33,410 nucleotides of DNA from an uncultured Gammaproteobacteria bacterium. GTDB taxonomy: Bacteria; Pseudomonadota; Gammaproteobacteria; Pseudomonadales; Azotimanducaceae. Below the pieces are notes generated by a model. That model searched no databases and was not told the origin of the DNA. It worked only from the letters and a program-made list of their open reading frames with translations. A program made the position numbers and the translations under genes. Shown here piece by piece: positions 1 to 9,050 of this stretch; position 1 is the first letter of the stretch, and each line of letters starts with the position of its first letter. The stretch spans positions 1 to 33,410 of the forward strand of contig CAJXAC010000023.1 in NCBI GenBank assembly GCA_913050035.1, written 5' to 3'.

Positions 1-42
1 ATTTGCAGTACCCATTGTGCTGATAGGTCACAGGAGGGGACT

Positions 43-924
43 ATGGCACGTTGGGAAAGCAATCAACCAAGTATTCCGGATTGGTTCTGGCAAGCGGTGG
101 ACACCGAAGCCGAGAGCCGCATGGTTGAAGTGGACGAGTGTGATGTTGCCTACCGATTCTATCCCTCCCCGGGAAAGCCAGGCCTTTTGCTGATCCACGG
201 CATGAATGCACACTCGCGGTGGTGGGATTTTATCGCACCCCAATTGCTCGATAAGTTTGCTGTTGCGGCGATGGACCTCACGGGCATGGGCGACTCGGAT
301 TATCGCTATAAATATTCTGCGGCGACCTATGCTGACGAAATTGTTGCGGTATTGGATGATGCTGGGTTTGCTGACGACGCGCTAGTTGTCGCCCATAGCT
401 TTGGTGGGTACATGGCTGTGAAGGCTGCGAATATCTATCGCGAGCGGTTTCGTGGTCTGGTTTTAGTCGATTCAGGCATTCGTCATCCAGACGATCCGAT
501 TCCCGACCGACCGATGATGGGTGGCATGCAGGGCAAGGTCTATCCGGATCGCGAGACAGCGTTAATGCGTTTTCGCCTGCAACCGCCGCAGCCCTGCGAA
601 AACGAATACATCTTGCAGTATATCGCTCGTAACTCATTGATGCGCGTGGATGGCGGATGGGCGTGGAAATTTGATGAGGATCTGCTCACTACACTGACCG
701 AAGTCGAGCGCCAACCTGAGGACTACACCGATCTCACAGTGCCGGTTGGAGTGATCTATGGTGCAGACAGCGAGCTTTTTTCACGGCGCACTCTGGAATA
801 TATGCAGGAGTTGATTCCCCAAGACTTTCCCTACGAGGAAATTTCTCAGGCCCAGCATCATGTGTTTCTAGATCAGCCTTTGGCATTTATCGATTCGTTA
901 CACAATATCGTCGACAAATTGTAA
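43..924 (+). CDS. alpha/beta hydrolase fold protein
   Basis: A 293-residue single-domain alpha/beta hydrolase with no signal peptide, so probably cytoplasmic. The family hydrolyses esters, amides, epoxides or lactones; the substrate here cannot be told from sequence. Visible are the oxyanion-hole segment LLIHG (49-53), the nucleophile elbow AHSFGG with Ser119, a likely acid Asp242 in YGADSELF, and the C-terminal histidine pair 272-273 in QHHVFLDQP, so the catalytic triad looks complete. The segment after strand 6 (about 150-220) is the variable lid. The ATG at 43 follows a strong ribosome binding site (AGGAGGGG at about 32-39). The next gene on the same strand is a TonB-dependent receptor 450 bp away with its own leader, so co-transcription is uncertain. 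Confidence 0.85.
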   Translation: MARWESNQPSIPDWFWQAVDTEAESRMVEVDECDVAYRFYPSPGKPGLLLIHGMNAHSRWWDFIAPQLLDKFAVAAMDLTGMGDSDYRYKYSAATYADEIVAVLDDAGFADDALVVAHSFGGYMAVKAANIYRERFRGLVLVDSGIRHPDDPIPDRPMMGGMQGKVYPDRETALMRFRLQPPQPCENEYILQYIARNSLMRVDGGWAWKFDEDLLTTLTEVERQPEDYTDLTVPVGVIYGADSELFSRRTLEYMQELIPQDFPYEEISQAQHHVFLDQPLAFIDSLHNIVDKL

Positions 925-1376
925 AAGCCTCTGATCCACGGATAGGTAACTAATACCGCTTAGCAGCAACGGCGGTAGCCATTTGATGGCTTCATAAGCG
1001 TGTCTGGCTGTAAATTGGACGGTCATGATTCATCTACGGTGGGTGGTTTAAGTCAGAATTTTGTCTTATTAGGGTTGAAAGATTTTTGTGTATTTTCTGG
1101 CAGATTTGTCACCAAAAGTACCCGTTGTGTAAATAAGTAACACTTAAATCTTCAGTTTTCGGTCCCCGAAGATATTTTGTTAAGTAACAGTTGACGCTCT
1201 GAACGCCAATTGTTAGAAGTTGTGGTGGAGGGGGTTAATTTCCGATTACGGCAAATTGAATCACCTGTTGGGTAGGCGGTTTTGTGGAGGAATCGCTGTC
1301 CCATTGGAAAGAAGCTAAACGAGAGGGTTTTGGGACGGAGCCGTTCCAGGGACCAATCCGGAAATAGGGGAACAAA
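925..1376 (+). promoter_or_regulatory. long leader/promoter region of the TonB-dependent receptor gene
   Basis: A 452-bp gene-free stretch. A possible sigma-70 promoter is TTGACG (1191-1196), a 17-bp spacer, then TAGAAG (1214-1219), which leaves a leader of roughly 150 nt. Short inverted repeats are present: AGCCA/TGGCT (977-981 and 987-991), and TTCGG/CCGAA (1158-1162 and 1166-1170), which overlaps an alternative pairing ATCTTC/GAAGAT (1148-1153 and 1168-1173). No known riboswitch core was recognised and no open frame in it looks like a gene. The promoter is a pattern match only. Confidence 0.35.
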
Positions 1377-4300
1377 GTGAGAAAATCCAAAATGCTTTTG
1401 GCGAGCGCATTGCTCGCAATTGCGCCTGGTTCGCAGGTAATTGCTGCGGAAGAGGACGCAGCAATCGAAGAAGTGGTTGTCACGGGTTCCTATCTGAAGC
1501 GTAGCGCGGCTGATTCGCCGTCTCCGCTTTCGGTAGTCACCTCAGCTGACATTGAAGATATTGGTGCTGCGGACGCCGCGGAAGTGATCGCATCGATGCC
1601 TTGGAACTCAGGCTCGCAAACACGTGCGGCGACTTTTCAGGGCGAGGGCGCTGATGGCCGTATGAGCATGAACTTGCGCAACCTGGGTAATGGCGCAACG
1701 TTGCCGCTGGTAAACGGCAGGCGTCAGGTTCCATCTTGGTACAACGGCCGCGGTAACGCGTCGACTAATATCAACGCATTGGTGCCAACCATCGCGATTG
1801 AACGAATTGAGGTGGTAAAGGATGGTGCCTCAGCATTGTATGGCTCTGATGCGGTTGCAGGTGTTGTTAACTTCATCACCAAGCGTGATTTCGAAGGTTT
1901 AGACTTCACATATCAGTACACCTCGGATGAAAATACTGGCCAAGGTGATACGGGCACACTGAGCATGCTTTGGGGTGTTCAGGGTGATCGCGGTGGAATT
2001 ATCGCCGCTGCGTCGACTATGGATCGTGCCGAAATCAATGTCGCCGATGACTATGAGCGATTTGGCGGCAGTACCCTTTCGTCGACTGGTCAACCTGGGC
2101 GTTTATTGCCTATCGCGGGTCAGACGATTACGTGGGCGGCCCACGGTCTTAATCCGGGTCAACAGGTTGGTGCGAATGATGAAACATCGCTAAACAACCT
2201 GCCACGGGCAGCCGATGGCTCAAGCTACGGTCAGGCGGACGTTAACTGTGAGGACGCCGCGGCGTTTACTCGAGGTAACGGTGGAGCGCTTGCTAACTTT
2301 GCCAATCGCTGTGTCTACGACTATGGCTCGTTCTTCTCGATTCAGGCTGCTGAGAAACTGCAGAATATGTTTGTCGCGGGTCACTATGATGTGACGGATA
2401 CGCTTACGGCTACCTTCGAATTCGCTTCGAATAGCTCTGAGTTCAATCGCTTGAATTCTTTGAACCCGAATGCGCCTGCATTGACGATTCCTACTGGCAC
2501 TAGCTACATCGATGCCAATGGTGACGTGCAGTTTGCGCCTAACCCTGGCAGTGTAGAAGATGCATTCCGACGAGGTATCGAGCCTATCAACTACGCTAAC
2601 CTAACCCGTTTGCAAGGTTACACTGCGGAGCAGAATGGCACCGCGATTCGTCCGATGAAAACCTTCACCGACGTCAATCGTAGTGACCAACGTCTTGCTA
2701 TCGGTTTGGAATGGGATGTTGAAGTTGCCGGTAACCCATGGGTGGTAACAGCGAATGTCACGGCTAGTGATCACAGCTCTCAGGTTGCTCAGGTGCAGGA
2801 TACTTTGTCGACTCATATGGAACTGGCTTTGAACGGTTACGGTGGTCCAAACTGTGATCTGGTAAATGGTGTTCCTGGAGACGGTAATACTTCGTACGCT
2901 GCTTCCGGAGGCGATTTCGGAGCAGGGTCTTGTTACTTCTTTAACCCGTTTGGTAACAGTGCATGGGAGCGTGATGGCACCCAAGGCTTCTCAAATGGCG
3001 AGTTGACTAACCCGCCAGAACTCTATGAATGGCTGATCGGGCGTGCGAGTAGCGACAGTGACTTTGGTCAACGCGTCTTTGACGTTGTTGCAGCTGGAGA
3101 CCTATTCGATACGGCTTCAGGCCCAGTAGGTTTGGCTGTTGGTGTACAGCGACGTATTGATACTGGCCAGGTCGTTCTTGACTCATCCCTAACGTCAGAC
3201 AACCTTGACTTCGTTTTTGGTGCTGATGATTGGAAGGGCACCCTTACAACCACAGCAGCGTTTGCCGAGGTTGCGGTCCCTGTTGGCGATATGATCGAAG
3301 TCAACCTTGCCGCCCGCTACGAAGAGTTCGACGAAATCGGCGAAGACTCTGTGGATTCGAAAATCTCAGTAATCTTCCGCCCGACTGATTCGTTAACCTT
3401 GCGCGCGTCTGGGGGTAGTTCTTTCCGTGCACCGTCATTGCAGCAATCTTTTGGTGCGCTGACCACGGTAGCCAACCAGGCTGACCTGGTTGGTGGTACG
3501 ACGTTTAAGCCATCGATTACCAAGGGTAATCCAAATCTTAAGCCCGAAACTGCTGACAACATCAACGTCGGATTGTCGTGGATTCCACAGGAAGGTCTGC
3601 TGGAAGGCTTGTCTATTGATGTCGACTACTATCAGTACGATTACGTTGACATCATGACACGTGAAAACAGCGCAGCGCTGCTTGCAGCGGACAACGCAAT
3701 AATTCAAGCCTATGCTGATGCAAATGGGGTAAGCCTCGCAGATGCTGCCGTCGCTTCGGCGCGTAACCATGATCAGGTTATCCGGAATTCTTCCGGCATC
3801 TTGTTGCGTTTGTTGCCGAACTTCTCCAACGCAGATTCTGCTGAGGTGAGTGGTGTGGATGTAACCTCTTCCTACAGCTTCGATAATAGCTGGGGTAACT
3901 GGCGCGTAGGTCTGCAGGCTGCATGGATTGGCACCTACGATGTTAAGGTGGGCTCAACCACATTTGATGCAGTTGGCTCTTACAACTTCACGACACCTGT
4001 TGCTCGTCCGTTGCCTGAGTGGAAGGTCAATGGCACCGTCTCCTGGAGCATGGACAACCATCGAGTCTTCATGTTGGCGCGCTACATCGATGAAGTCGAC
4101 GAAGATATTCCTGCCGGTACGGCTGGGTTCTTCAAGGCGGTAACAGCTATTGCTGGTAACCAGTCTACGGCTGATCAAATGGCCGATGGCAAGATCGACA
4201 GCATGCTGACCGTTGATTTGCAGTACAACTACTCCTTCGGCGAAGTTGCTTTCCTAAGCGATTCCAACGTAACGGTGGGTCTGCAAAACATCTTTGATGA

Positions 4301-4397
4301 AGTGGCACCGGTTGTATCGTATGTAACTGCATACGATCCTACGTTGCACGATGGACGTGGACGACTATTTTTCTTAAGAGTGGGTGGTTCGCTCTAA
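1377..4397 (+). CDS. TonB-dependent outer-membrane receptor
   Basis: A 1006-residue outer-membrane receptor that would import a scarce ligand (siderophore, cobalamin, sugar or peptide type) using TonB energy. Residues 1-24 form a signal peptide ending near VIAA. A TonB-box-like EEVVVTG follows at 31-37. The plug domain spans roughly 45-165 and includes LPLVNGRR and a KDGASALYGSDAVAGVVNF stretch typical of plug domains. The rest is a long beta-barrel with alternating aromatic strands, ending in RLFFLRVGGSL. The start is GTG at 1377, with AGGGG 6-9 bp upstream and the signal peptide following at once. The gene ends in a strong terminator. The barrel lacks features that would name the ligand; it resembles the large receptors abundant in marine and oligotrophic proteobacteria. 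Confidence 0.92.
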   Translation: MRKSKMLLASALLAIAPGSQVIAAEEDAAIEEVVVTGSYLKRSAADSPSPLSVVTSADIEDIGAADAAEVIASMPWNSGSQTRAATFQGEGADGRMSMNLRNLGNGATLPLVNGRRQVPSWYNGRGNASTNINALVPTIAIERIEVVKDGASALYGSDAVAGVVNFITKRDFEGLDFTYQYTSDENTGQGDTGTLSMLWGVQGDRGGIIAAASTMDRAEINVADDYERFGGSTLSSTGQPGRLLPIAGQTITWAAHGLNPGQQVGANDETSLNNLPRAADGSSYGQADVNCEDAAAFTRGNGGALANFANRCVYDYGSFFSIQAAEKLQNMFVAGHYDVTDTLTATFEFASNSSEFNRLNSLNPNAPALTIPTGTSYIDANGDVQFAPNPGSVEDAFRRGIEPINYANLTRLQGYTAEQNGTAIRPMKTFTDVNRSDQRLAIGLEWDVEVAGNPWVVTANVTASDHSSQVAQVQDTLSTHMELALNGYGGPNCDLVNGVPGDGNTSYAASGGDFGAGSCYFFNPFGNSAWERDGTQGFSNGELTNPPELYEWLIGRASSDSDFGQRVFDVVAAGDLFDTASGPVGLAVGVQRRIDTGQVVLDSSLTSDNLDFVFGADDWKGTLTTTAAFAEVAVPVGDMIEVNLAARYEEFDEIGEDSVDSKISVIFRPTDSLTLRASGGSSFRAPSLQQSFGALTTVANQADLVGGTTFKPSITKGNPNLKPETADNINVGLSWIPQEGLLEGLSIDVDYYQYDYVDIMTRENSAALLAADNAIIQAYADANGVSLADAAVASARNHDQVIRNSSGILLRLLPNFSNADSAEVSGVDVTSSYSFDNSWGNWRVGLQAAWIGTYDVKVGSTTFDAVGSYNFTTPVARPLPEWKVNGTVSWSMDNHRVFMLARYIDEVDEDIPAGTAGFFKAVTAIAGNQSTADQMADGKIDSMLTVDLQYNYSFGEVAFLSDSNVTVGLQNIFDEVAPVVSYVTAYDPTLHDGRGRLFFLRVGGSL

Positions 4398-4411
4398 AGA
4401 AAATTTTCGAC

Positions 4412-4443
4412 AAAGCCCCCTCGAATCGAGGGGGCTTTTTTTT
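4412..4443 (+). terminator. rho-independent terminator of the TonB-dependent receptor gene
   Basis: A near-perfect inverted repeat, AAAGCCCCCTCGA (4412-4424) against TCGAGGGGGCTTT (4426-4438), followed directly by a run of T to 4443. It lies 15 bp after the receptor stop codon. The structure is the classical GC stem plus U-tract; the A-run on its left side would let it work weakly in reverse too. Confidence 0.92.
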
Positions 4444-4582
4444 GGGTAGAATTAAATGCTTTGCGACGTGTTAGGCTGTGCGAACGTGCAATTCGTCACC
4501 TACACAAATGTTTGGGTAAGTTGATTCACAAGGCGTTAAAACCTACCTAAACTTCAATTTCTACAACCGCCTAGGTAAATCC

Positions 4583-5095
4583 ATGAAGCTGTATTCTTTT
4601 TTGGTCGCGTTGGCCCTTCTAGTCAGCGCAAATAGTTATGCGGAGCAAACATCCCCATGCTCGCAAATCGCTGACAAGGCGGAGCGACTAGAGTGTTTCG
4701 ATCGGGAATTCCCCAGTGAGATTAAGGCATCCGCAAAGACGTTACCTTCGGCAGAGGCATCCCAAACGACAGTCGTCAGCACTCCAGAACCGATTGCTGA
4801 TGTGGTAGCCGCTGACCAGTCCGCGCAAAAACCCAAGGAAAAAATGTCTCTTGGCGGTCTGTTTGATTGGAAGAGCCAGCCAGAGGTGGAGACTGAGATC
4901 GCTGCAATTCGATCCGGGTCCAAGCAGCGCATGGTATTCCGGTTAGCAAACGGCCAAATTTGGATGCAATCTACTCCCCGGGCTTTGCCTTTTAAGGCCG
5001 GTGATAAAGTGACCATTAAGAGCGGTAGGATAGGTGGGTACATCATGCGTTCTGCAAGTGGAACCAGTTCCCGCGTTAAACTTATTGAGGGATAA
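4583..5095 (+). CDS. secreted protein of unknown function with N-terminal Cys pair and C-terminal beta domain
   Basis: A 170-residue protein I cannot name. Residues 1-20 are a signal peptide (hydrophobic core LVALALLVSA, cleavage after SYA). The mature N-terminus has CSQIADKAERLECFD (26-40), with Cys26 and Cys38. This short pattern also occurs at the start of type VI secretion-associated VasI/TagO-like proteins and many other small periplasmic proteins. A Ser/Thr/Ala/Pro-rich linker covers about 45-85. The C-terminal 60 residues (NGQIWMQ...GDKVTIKSGRIGGYIM) look like a small beta-barrel ending in VKLIEG. No type VI genes are nearby. The ATG is chosen because the signal peptide starts there; the ribosome binding site is weak (AGGT). 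It follows the receptor terminator, so it needs its own promoter in 4444-4582. Confidence 0.75.
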   Translation: MKLYSFLVALALLVSANSYAEQTSPCSQIADKAERLECFDREFPSEIKASAKTLPSAEASQTTVVSTPEPIADVVAADQSAQKPKEKMSLGGLFDWKSQPEVETEIAAIRSGSKQRMVFRLANGQIWMQSTPRALPFKAGDKVTIKSGRIGGYIMRSASGTSSRVKLIEG

Positions 5096-5271
5096 GGTAG
5101 CTCGACCGTTGAACGGTATTACCGTTCCTACTACTAGGAGAGGGGCACTGTTTTCTGTCCCGAGTGAGGCTGCTGGCTCCAGAGCCATTGACTGCGAGGG
5201 GCTCCAGCGCCCGTGGAACACCCTGGCGCTGAAGGTGACGTGATAAATTGACTCGAACAAATCTAGCGAGC
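5096..5271. repeat. intergenic region with two inverted repeats between convergent genes
   Basis: This stretch separates two convergent genes. It holds a perfect 17-bp inverted repeat, GAACGGTA-T-TACCGTTC (5111-5127), and a second hairpin, CAGCGCC (5205-5211) against GGCGCTG (5225-5231), with an inner GTG/CAC pair around a GAA loop (5213-5221). Neither has a T-run after it, so they are not standard intrinsic terminators. No credible coding frame is seen. They may act as transcript-end structures or protein sites; the role is unknown. Confidence 0.5.
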
Positions 5272-7644
5272 TTAAGAGCGTTCGTCCTTCTCCATTTGTT
5301 CAATTGATGGGATCAGGGTGATTCGAAATACTGCATTGGCGTTGATTGCTTGCTTGGAAAACAGCATTGGCAAGTCTTCGTCATTTGCCCAGTTCTCTAG
5401 CAGGTTATTATAAAATCTAGATCTTGGATCACCAGACTGCCCCGGTGCATTGGTCATGCGTGCCGCATCCCAATTCCCCACATCGACAACCATGCGAAAT
5501 GAGGCGCCGCTGCGTACTAGAAAATCTTTTGCACGGAAGCCAGTGTTGTTCGTTGTATTACTGCTGCCACCACGTCCGTGCTCCGTCATCGTTAATGTCC
5601 TGCGGACATCGTCTGATACAAGATTCAGCAGTGGGTGATGAAATTCAGTCCGGTGTAAGTCACCCCAGCGCCACTGCTTCGGATTATTGCCGAGCAGTTG
5701 TTGGGTTTCTGCCCAAGCTTTCGGTAGCGTCGCGTAGGCCTGTTGTTTGCCTTGTGGGGTAGATAACAGACTGAGCGCGGTGAGGGTATCGAGGCTCGGC
5801 GCCATTTGGGTGTCAATGCCATCATCGATTAAGCGCATTAATGCCGGCTCTAGGTGACGGTGATACCAGACATTCCATAACGCTGCTGCAGCTGAATCTC
5901 GGTCTAAAACAGCGTTCCATCCTGCGAGTAAGGCGCCGCCCTGGGGCACTTCTGTACGAAGCTCCGGTAAGCCCAGCAAAATTTCTCTGGCAAAAATCGA
6001 GTGATAGTCGCGCTGCAAATCGGTGGAGTCTTGCAGGCTGTGTTGATCTTGGCGCTCTAACACTTCCCACAGTCGCTTGTAGCGCCATGGCGCGGACCAT
6101 TCAAATCCGACCCGAAATTTATCAATAGGATAGTCTTCTGGCAGGCTCATTGCGTTTGCTGTGCCGCTAAAACCGCGTTTTGGATTATATTCCTCGGGCA
6201 GCACATCCATATCGAAGTACCCGTCCCACTCATAGCTGCCGTCGCCGGGCACGGGCAGCAGACCATCCCAATTGTCGCGCTTAGGAAAACGCCCGGCCGG
6301 TTTGTAGCCAATATTGCCGTCAATGTCTGCATAGACCTGGTTCTCGGAAGGCGCACCCCATCGATTCAGGGCACCGACGAAAGTGCGGAAGTTCTGTGCA
6401 CGCATGTACTCGATGCTGCCGAAATATGGAGCCATGCCGGGTTCCAACCAAGCCGCGCGTACCGCAAAAAAATGATTGTCAGTTGCGGCCACTACTGGGC
6501 CGTGACGGGTGAACTGTAAGTCCACCGTGCGAGCGTGCTCGCCGTTTATATTGATGCTCTCCTGCACCGTCTGCAGCGGCTCTTGCCGCCCTTGATAGAC
6601 GTAGCCGGAACCCCTGCGCTCGTAAATGTACAGATCTTCCTGATCAATGGGGAAGATCGTTAAACCAAACGCTATCCTTTCATTGTGGCCAATTGAAATG
6701 CCCGGTAGCGCCGGTTCGCCTGCGCCAATAACGTTTATACCCGGAGCATTCAGATGGGCGATATAGCGTAGTGAGGGCACCGCATGGCCACGATGGGGGT
6801 CATCTGCCAGTATGGGTCGCCCCGTGGCGGTTCGCTCGCCACTTACCACCCAATTGTTGCTGCCCATGTCACCTCGGTAGTCTTGATATGCCGTGGTTGC
6901 AATGGCGTCTCGTGCATTAGAGCGGCCGCCCATAGCGTCAGCAAAGTCCACGGGACTCTTTGCCAAGAAATAGAGATCTAATACGTTATCGGGAATAGCA
7001 CAGGGGTCTAATCCGTCGGGTATTTCAGTTACCCAGCTTGGCTCGAGTACTTTCCAGCTTGCGGCAAGGTCTAATTTGTCTTGGCAGGCGAGCCGTGCGC
7101 GCCAGACTTCGGTGGCAACGTTGCGCCATAAGCCGTTACTGCGTATGCGTACCACATCTTCAGCAGCCCATTTTGCCGGCGCATATCCTAGCAGCGTGAA
7201 CTCTGGGGGCAGCAGATTGGCATGTTTTTCGGTTAGATCGATATAGGCGTTAATTCCAGCTGTAAAGGCTTCAGTGATTTTCTTTGCATCATTGCCATAA
7301 GCCAGCCACTCGCTGTACATATCACCCCGGTACAGGAACAGGCGAGCTGCCCGATCTTGATTAACATAGGCAGAACCCAGTACCTCTGACAGACGACCGA
7401 GTCCGCGCCGGCGCCAGGTGTCAATCTGCCAAAGCCGGTCTCGAGCCGCGTTAAAACCCTGAACAAAAAAAGCGTCATAGTGGTCATTAGCATAGATGTG
7501 TGGCACGCCCCATTGGTCCACGATAATTTCTGCAGGTTTGGTCAATCCCGCCACGGTATACCGAGCGTTCTGATCAATTTTGGCTGTTGCAGCATGGGTG
7601 TATACGCTGATCACTAGTGCGCTAATAAAAACGACTATTCGCAT
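5272..7644 (-). CDS. penicillin acylase family Ntn-hydrolase (penicillin G/AHL acylase-like)
   Basis: A periplasmic N-terminal-nucleophile amidase precursor of about 790 residues. The family self-cleaves into alpha and beta chains and hydrolyses the side-chain amide of penicillins, N-acyl-homoserine lactones or related acyl amides; the substrate here is not deducible. From the chosen start, 1-21 is a signal peptide (ending THAATA) and the alpha chain follows, with RDRLWQIDTWRRRGLGRLSE (68-87). The spacer runs to GDMG, and the beta chain starts at Ser262 (SNNWVVSG), the predicted nucleophile and cleavage point, followed by ADDPH. The ATG at 7644 is preferred over a frame extension to 7710 because a GAGGAG site lies just upstream, the signal peptide begins there, and the extension would run into the nrdB terminator. 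Confidence 0.9.
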   Translation of the reverse strand: MRIVVFISALVISVYTHAATAKIDQNARYTVAGLTKPAEIIVDQWGVPHIYANDHYDAFFVQGFNAARDRLWQIDTWRRRGLGRLSEVLGSAYVNQDRAARLFLYRGDMYSEWLAYGNDAKKITEAFTAGINAYIDLTEKHANLLPPEFTLLGYAPAKWAAEDVVRIRSNGLWRNVATEVWRARLACQDKLDLAASWKVLEPSWVTEIPDGLDPCAIPDNVLDLYFLAKSPVDFADAMGGRSNARDAIATTAYQDYRGDMGSNNWVVSGERTATGRPILADDPHRGHAVPSLRYIAHLNAPGINVIGAGEPALPGISIGHNERIAFGLTIFPIDQEDLYIYERRGSGYVYQGRQEPLQTVQESININGEHARTVDLQFTRHGPVVAATDNHFFAVRAAWLEPGMAPYFGSIEYMRAQNFRTFVGALNRWGAPSENQVYADIDGNIGYKPAGRFPKRDNWDGLLPVPGDGSYEWDGYFDMDVLPEEYNPKRGFSGTANAMSLPEDYPIDKFRVGFEWSAPWRYKRLWEVLERQDQHSLQDSTDLQRDYHSIFAREILLGLPELRTEVPQGGALLAGWNAVLDRDSAAAALWNVWYHRHLEPALMRLIDDGIDTQMAPSLDTLTALSLLSTPQGKQQAYATLPKAWAETQQLLGNNPKQWRWGDLHRTEFHHPLLNLVSDDVRRTLTMTEHGRGGSSNTTNNTGFRAKDFLVRSGASFRMVVDVGNWDAARMTNAPGQSGDPRSRFYNNLLENWANDEDLPMLFSKQAINANAVFRITLIPSIEQMEKDERS

Positions 7645-7708
7645 AGTGGTGCTCCTCAATTGCGGTTCTTGTCTCCGCCGATGATTATTCCATGAAAAAC
7701 GCTGGCGC

Positions 7709-7736
7709 AAAAAAAACCCCGCATCGCGAGGTTTTT
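7709..7736 (-). terminator. rho-independent terminator of nrdAB
   Basis: Read on the minus strand, the stem AAAAACCTCGC / GCGGGGTTTTT has a GAT loop (7712-7736) and runs into a U-tract ending near 7709. The single non-Watson-Crick position is a U-G wobble in the minus-strand RNA but a C-A mismatch in plus-strand RNA, so the minus direction is favoured. It lies 23 bp after the nrdB stop. Confidence 0.88.
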
Positions 7737-7758
7737 CTTGCAGCTTTAAAAGCTAAGG

Positions 7759-9030
7759 CTAGTCCCAGGTCAGTGCACCACCGGTTTGATAATCGGTAAC
7801 GCGGGTTTCGAAAAAGTTCTTTTCCTTTTTCAGGTCCATAATTTCAGACATCCATGGGAATGGGTTCTTCGCCCCAGGAAACTGCTCTGACAGGCCAATT
7901 TGCGCTAACCGGCGATTAGCAATGAACTGCAAATACTCTTCCATCATGTTGGCGTTCATGCCGAGGACGCCTCTGGGCATGGTGTCTCGTGCGTAGGCAA
8001 TTTCCAGTTCTGTGCCTTCCAGAACCATCGCGCGTGCCCACTCTTGCATATCTGTTTGCCACAGCTGGGGGTTTTCTAGTTTGATCTGGTTGATTACATC
8101 AATGCCGAAGTTAACGTGCATGGATTCATCGCGCAGTATGTATTGGAACTGCTCTGAGGTACCGGTCATTTTGTTGCGACGGCCCATAGACAGAATTTGA
8201 GTAAATCCACAGTAGAAGAAGATGCCTTCTAATACACAGTAGTAGGCGATCAGGTTCTTCAGTAACGCTTTGTCTGTTTCTAACGTTCCGGTGTTGAAGG
8301 TTGGATCGTTTATTTCTTGGGTGTATTTCAATGCCCAAGACGCTTTCTTAGCGACAGCAGGCACTTCGTGATACATGTTAAAGATTTCGCCTTCATCCAT
8401 GCCCAACGACTCAATACAGTATTGATACGCATGGGTATGGATTGCTTCTTCAAAAGCCTGTCGTAGCAAATACTGGCGGCACTCTGGGTTAGTAATTAGA
8501 CGATAAATTGCCAGCACTAGATTATTTGCAACCAGTGAATCAGCGGTGGAAAAGAATCCGAGGCTGCGTTTTACGATTGTTCGCTCGTCGTCACTGAGCC
8601 CGTCTTCGGATTTCCACAACGCAATGTCTGCGGTCATATTTACTTCTTGGGGCATCCAGTGGTTGGCACAACCATCGAGGTACTTTTGCCATGCCCACTC
8701 GTATTTAAAGGGCACGAGCTGATTCAGGTCCGCCCGGCAGTTGATCATAGCTTTTTGATCAACGGTGACACGCTCACGGCTTTCGTTGCCTGCAAACTCA
8801 GCGGATACTGCTACTGGCGCTTCAGGTGCGGGCTCGCTAGCGACTACCGTGGGTGTTACCACCGGGGCTGGTTCCACGGATTCCATAACTTGGGGTGCCT
8901 CCGGCGCAACAGGCGTTGCTACTTGAGGTGGTGTAGCCGGTTGCTCGGACTTGTTGAGTGTTTGCAGTGCCGCGTCATTAACGACGGCGGCTTCTTCTGC
9001 ATTGTTTTCGTAATCATCCCAACTCAGCAT
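7759..9030 (-). CDS. nrdB: class Ia ribonucleotide reductase, beta (radical) subunit
   Basis: The small subunit of aerobic ribonucleotide reductase, which holds the di-iron tyrosyl radical used by NrdA to make deoxynucleotides. At 423 residues it is longer than E. coli NrdB because of an Ala/Pro/Val-rich N-terminal extension (about 30-85). Iron-ligand candidates are Asp164 (STADS), Glu195 and His198 (FEEAIHTH), Glu268 (VLEGIFF), Glu302 and His305 (RDESMH). The radical Tyr is Tyr202, four residues after His198 as in the E. coli enzyme. Tyr414 sits in the flexible C-terminal tail that contacts NrdA. It follows nrdA by 20 bp with an AGGAG site and ends in a clear terminator, so nrdA-nrdB form an operon. 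Confidence 0.97.
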   Translation of the reverse strand: MLSWDDYENNAEEAAVVNDAALQTLNKSEQPATPPQVATPVAPEAPQVMESVEPAPVVTPTVVASEPAPEAPVAVSAEFAGNESRERVTVDQKAMINCRADLNQLVPFKYEWAWQKYLDGCANHWMPQEVNMTADIALWKSEDGLSDDERTIVKRSLGFFSTADSLVANNLVLAIYRLITNPECRQYLLRQAFEEAIHTHAYQYCIESLGMDEGEIFNMYHEVPAVAKKASWALKYTQEINDPTFNTGTLETDKALLKNLIAYYCVLEGIFFYCGFTQILSMGRRNKMTGTSEQFQYILRDESMHVNFGIDVINQIKLENPQLWQTDMQEWARAMVLEGTELEIAYARDTMPRGVLGMNANMMEEYLQFIANRRLAQIGLSEQFPGAKNPFPWMSEIMDLKKEKNFFETRVTDYQTGGALTWD

Positions 9031-9050
9031 GATTTAACTCCTAAACGATA

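Noticed and set aside
278-637. A 119-codon minus-strand frame inside the alpha/beta hydrolase gene
   Set aside because: It is a reverse-frame shadow of a gene with an intact catalytic triad; the translation is Arg/Pro/His-rich with no recognisable feature.
925-1376. Cobalamin or other riboswitch upstream of the TonB-dependent receptor
   Set aside because: I could not find the conserved B12-box or another known aptamer core; only short, unremarkable hairpins are present.
4583-5095. Component of a type VI secretion system
   Set aside because: Only the short N-terminal cysteine pattern is shared with VasI/TagO-like proteins; no type VI structural genes are in the window.
5034-5243. A 69-codon plus-strand frame after the small secreted protein
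   Set aside because: It overlaps the end of the upstream gene, crosses two hairpins, and has no domain, signal peptide or convincing start site.
7645-7710. N-terminal extension of the penicillin acylase to 7710
   Set aside because: The 22 extra residues precede a clear signal peptide, lie on the nrdB terminator and bypass the GAGGAG site in front of 7644.
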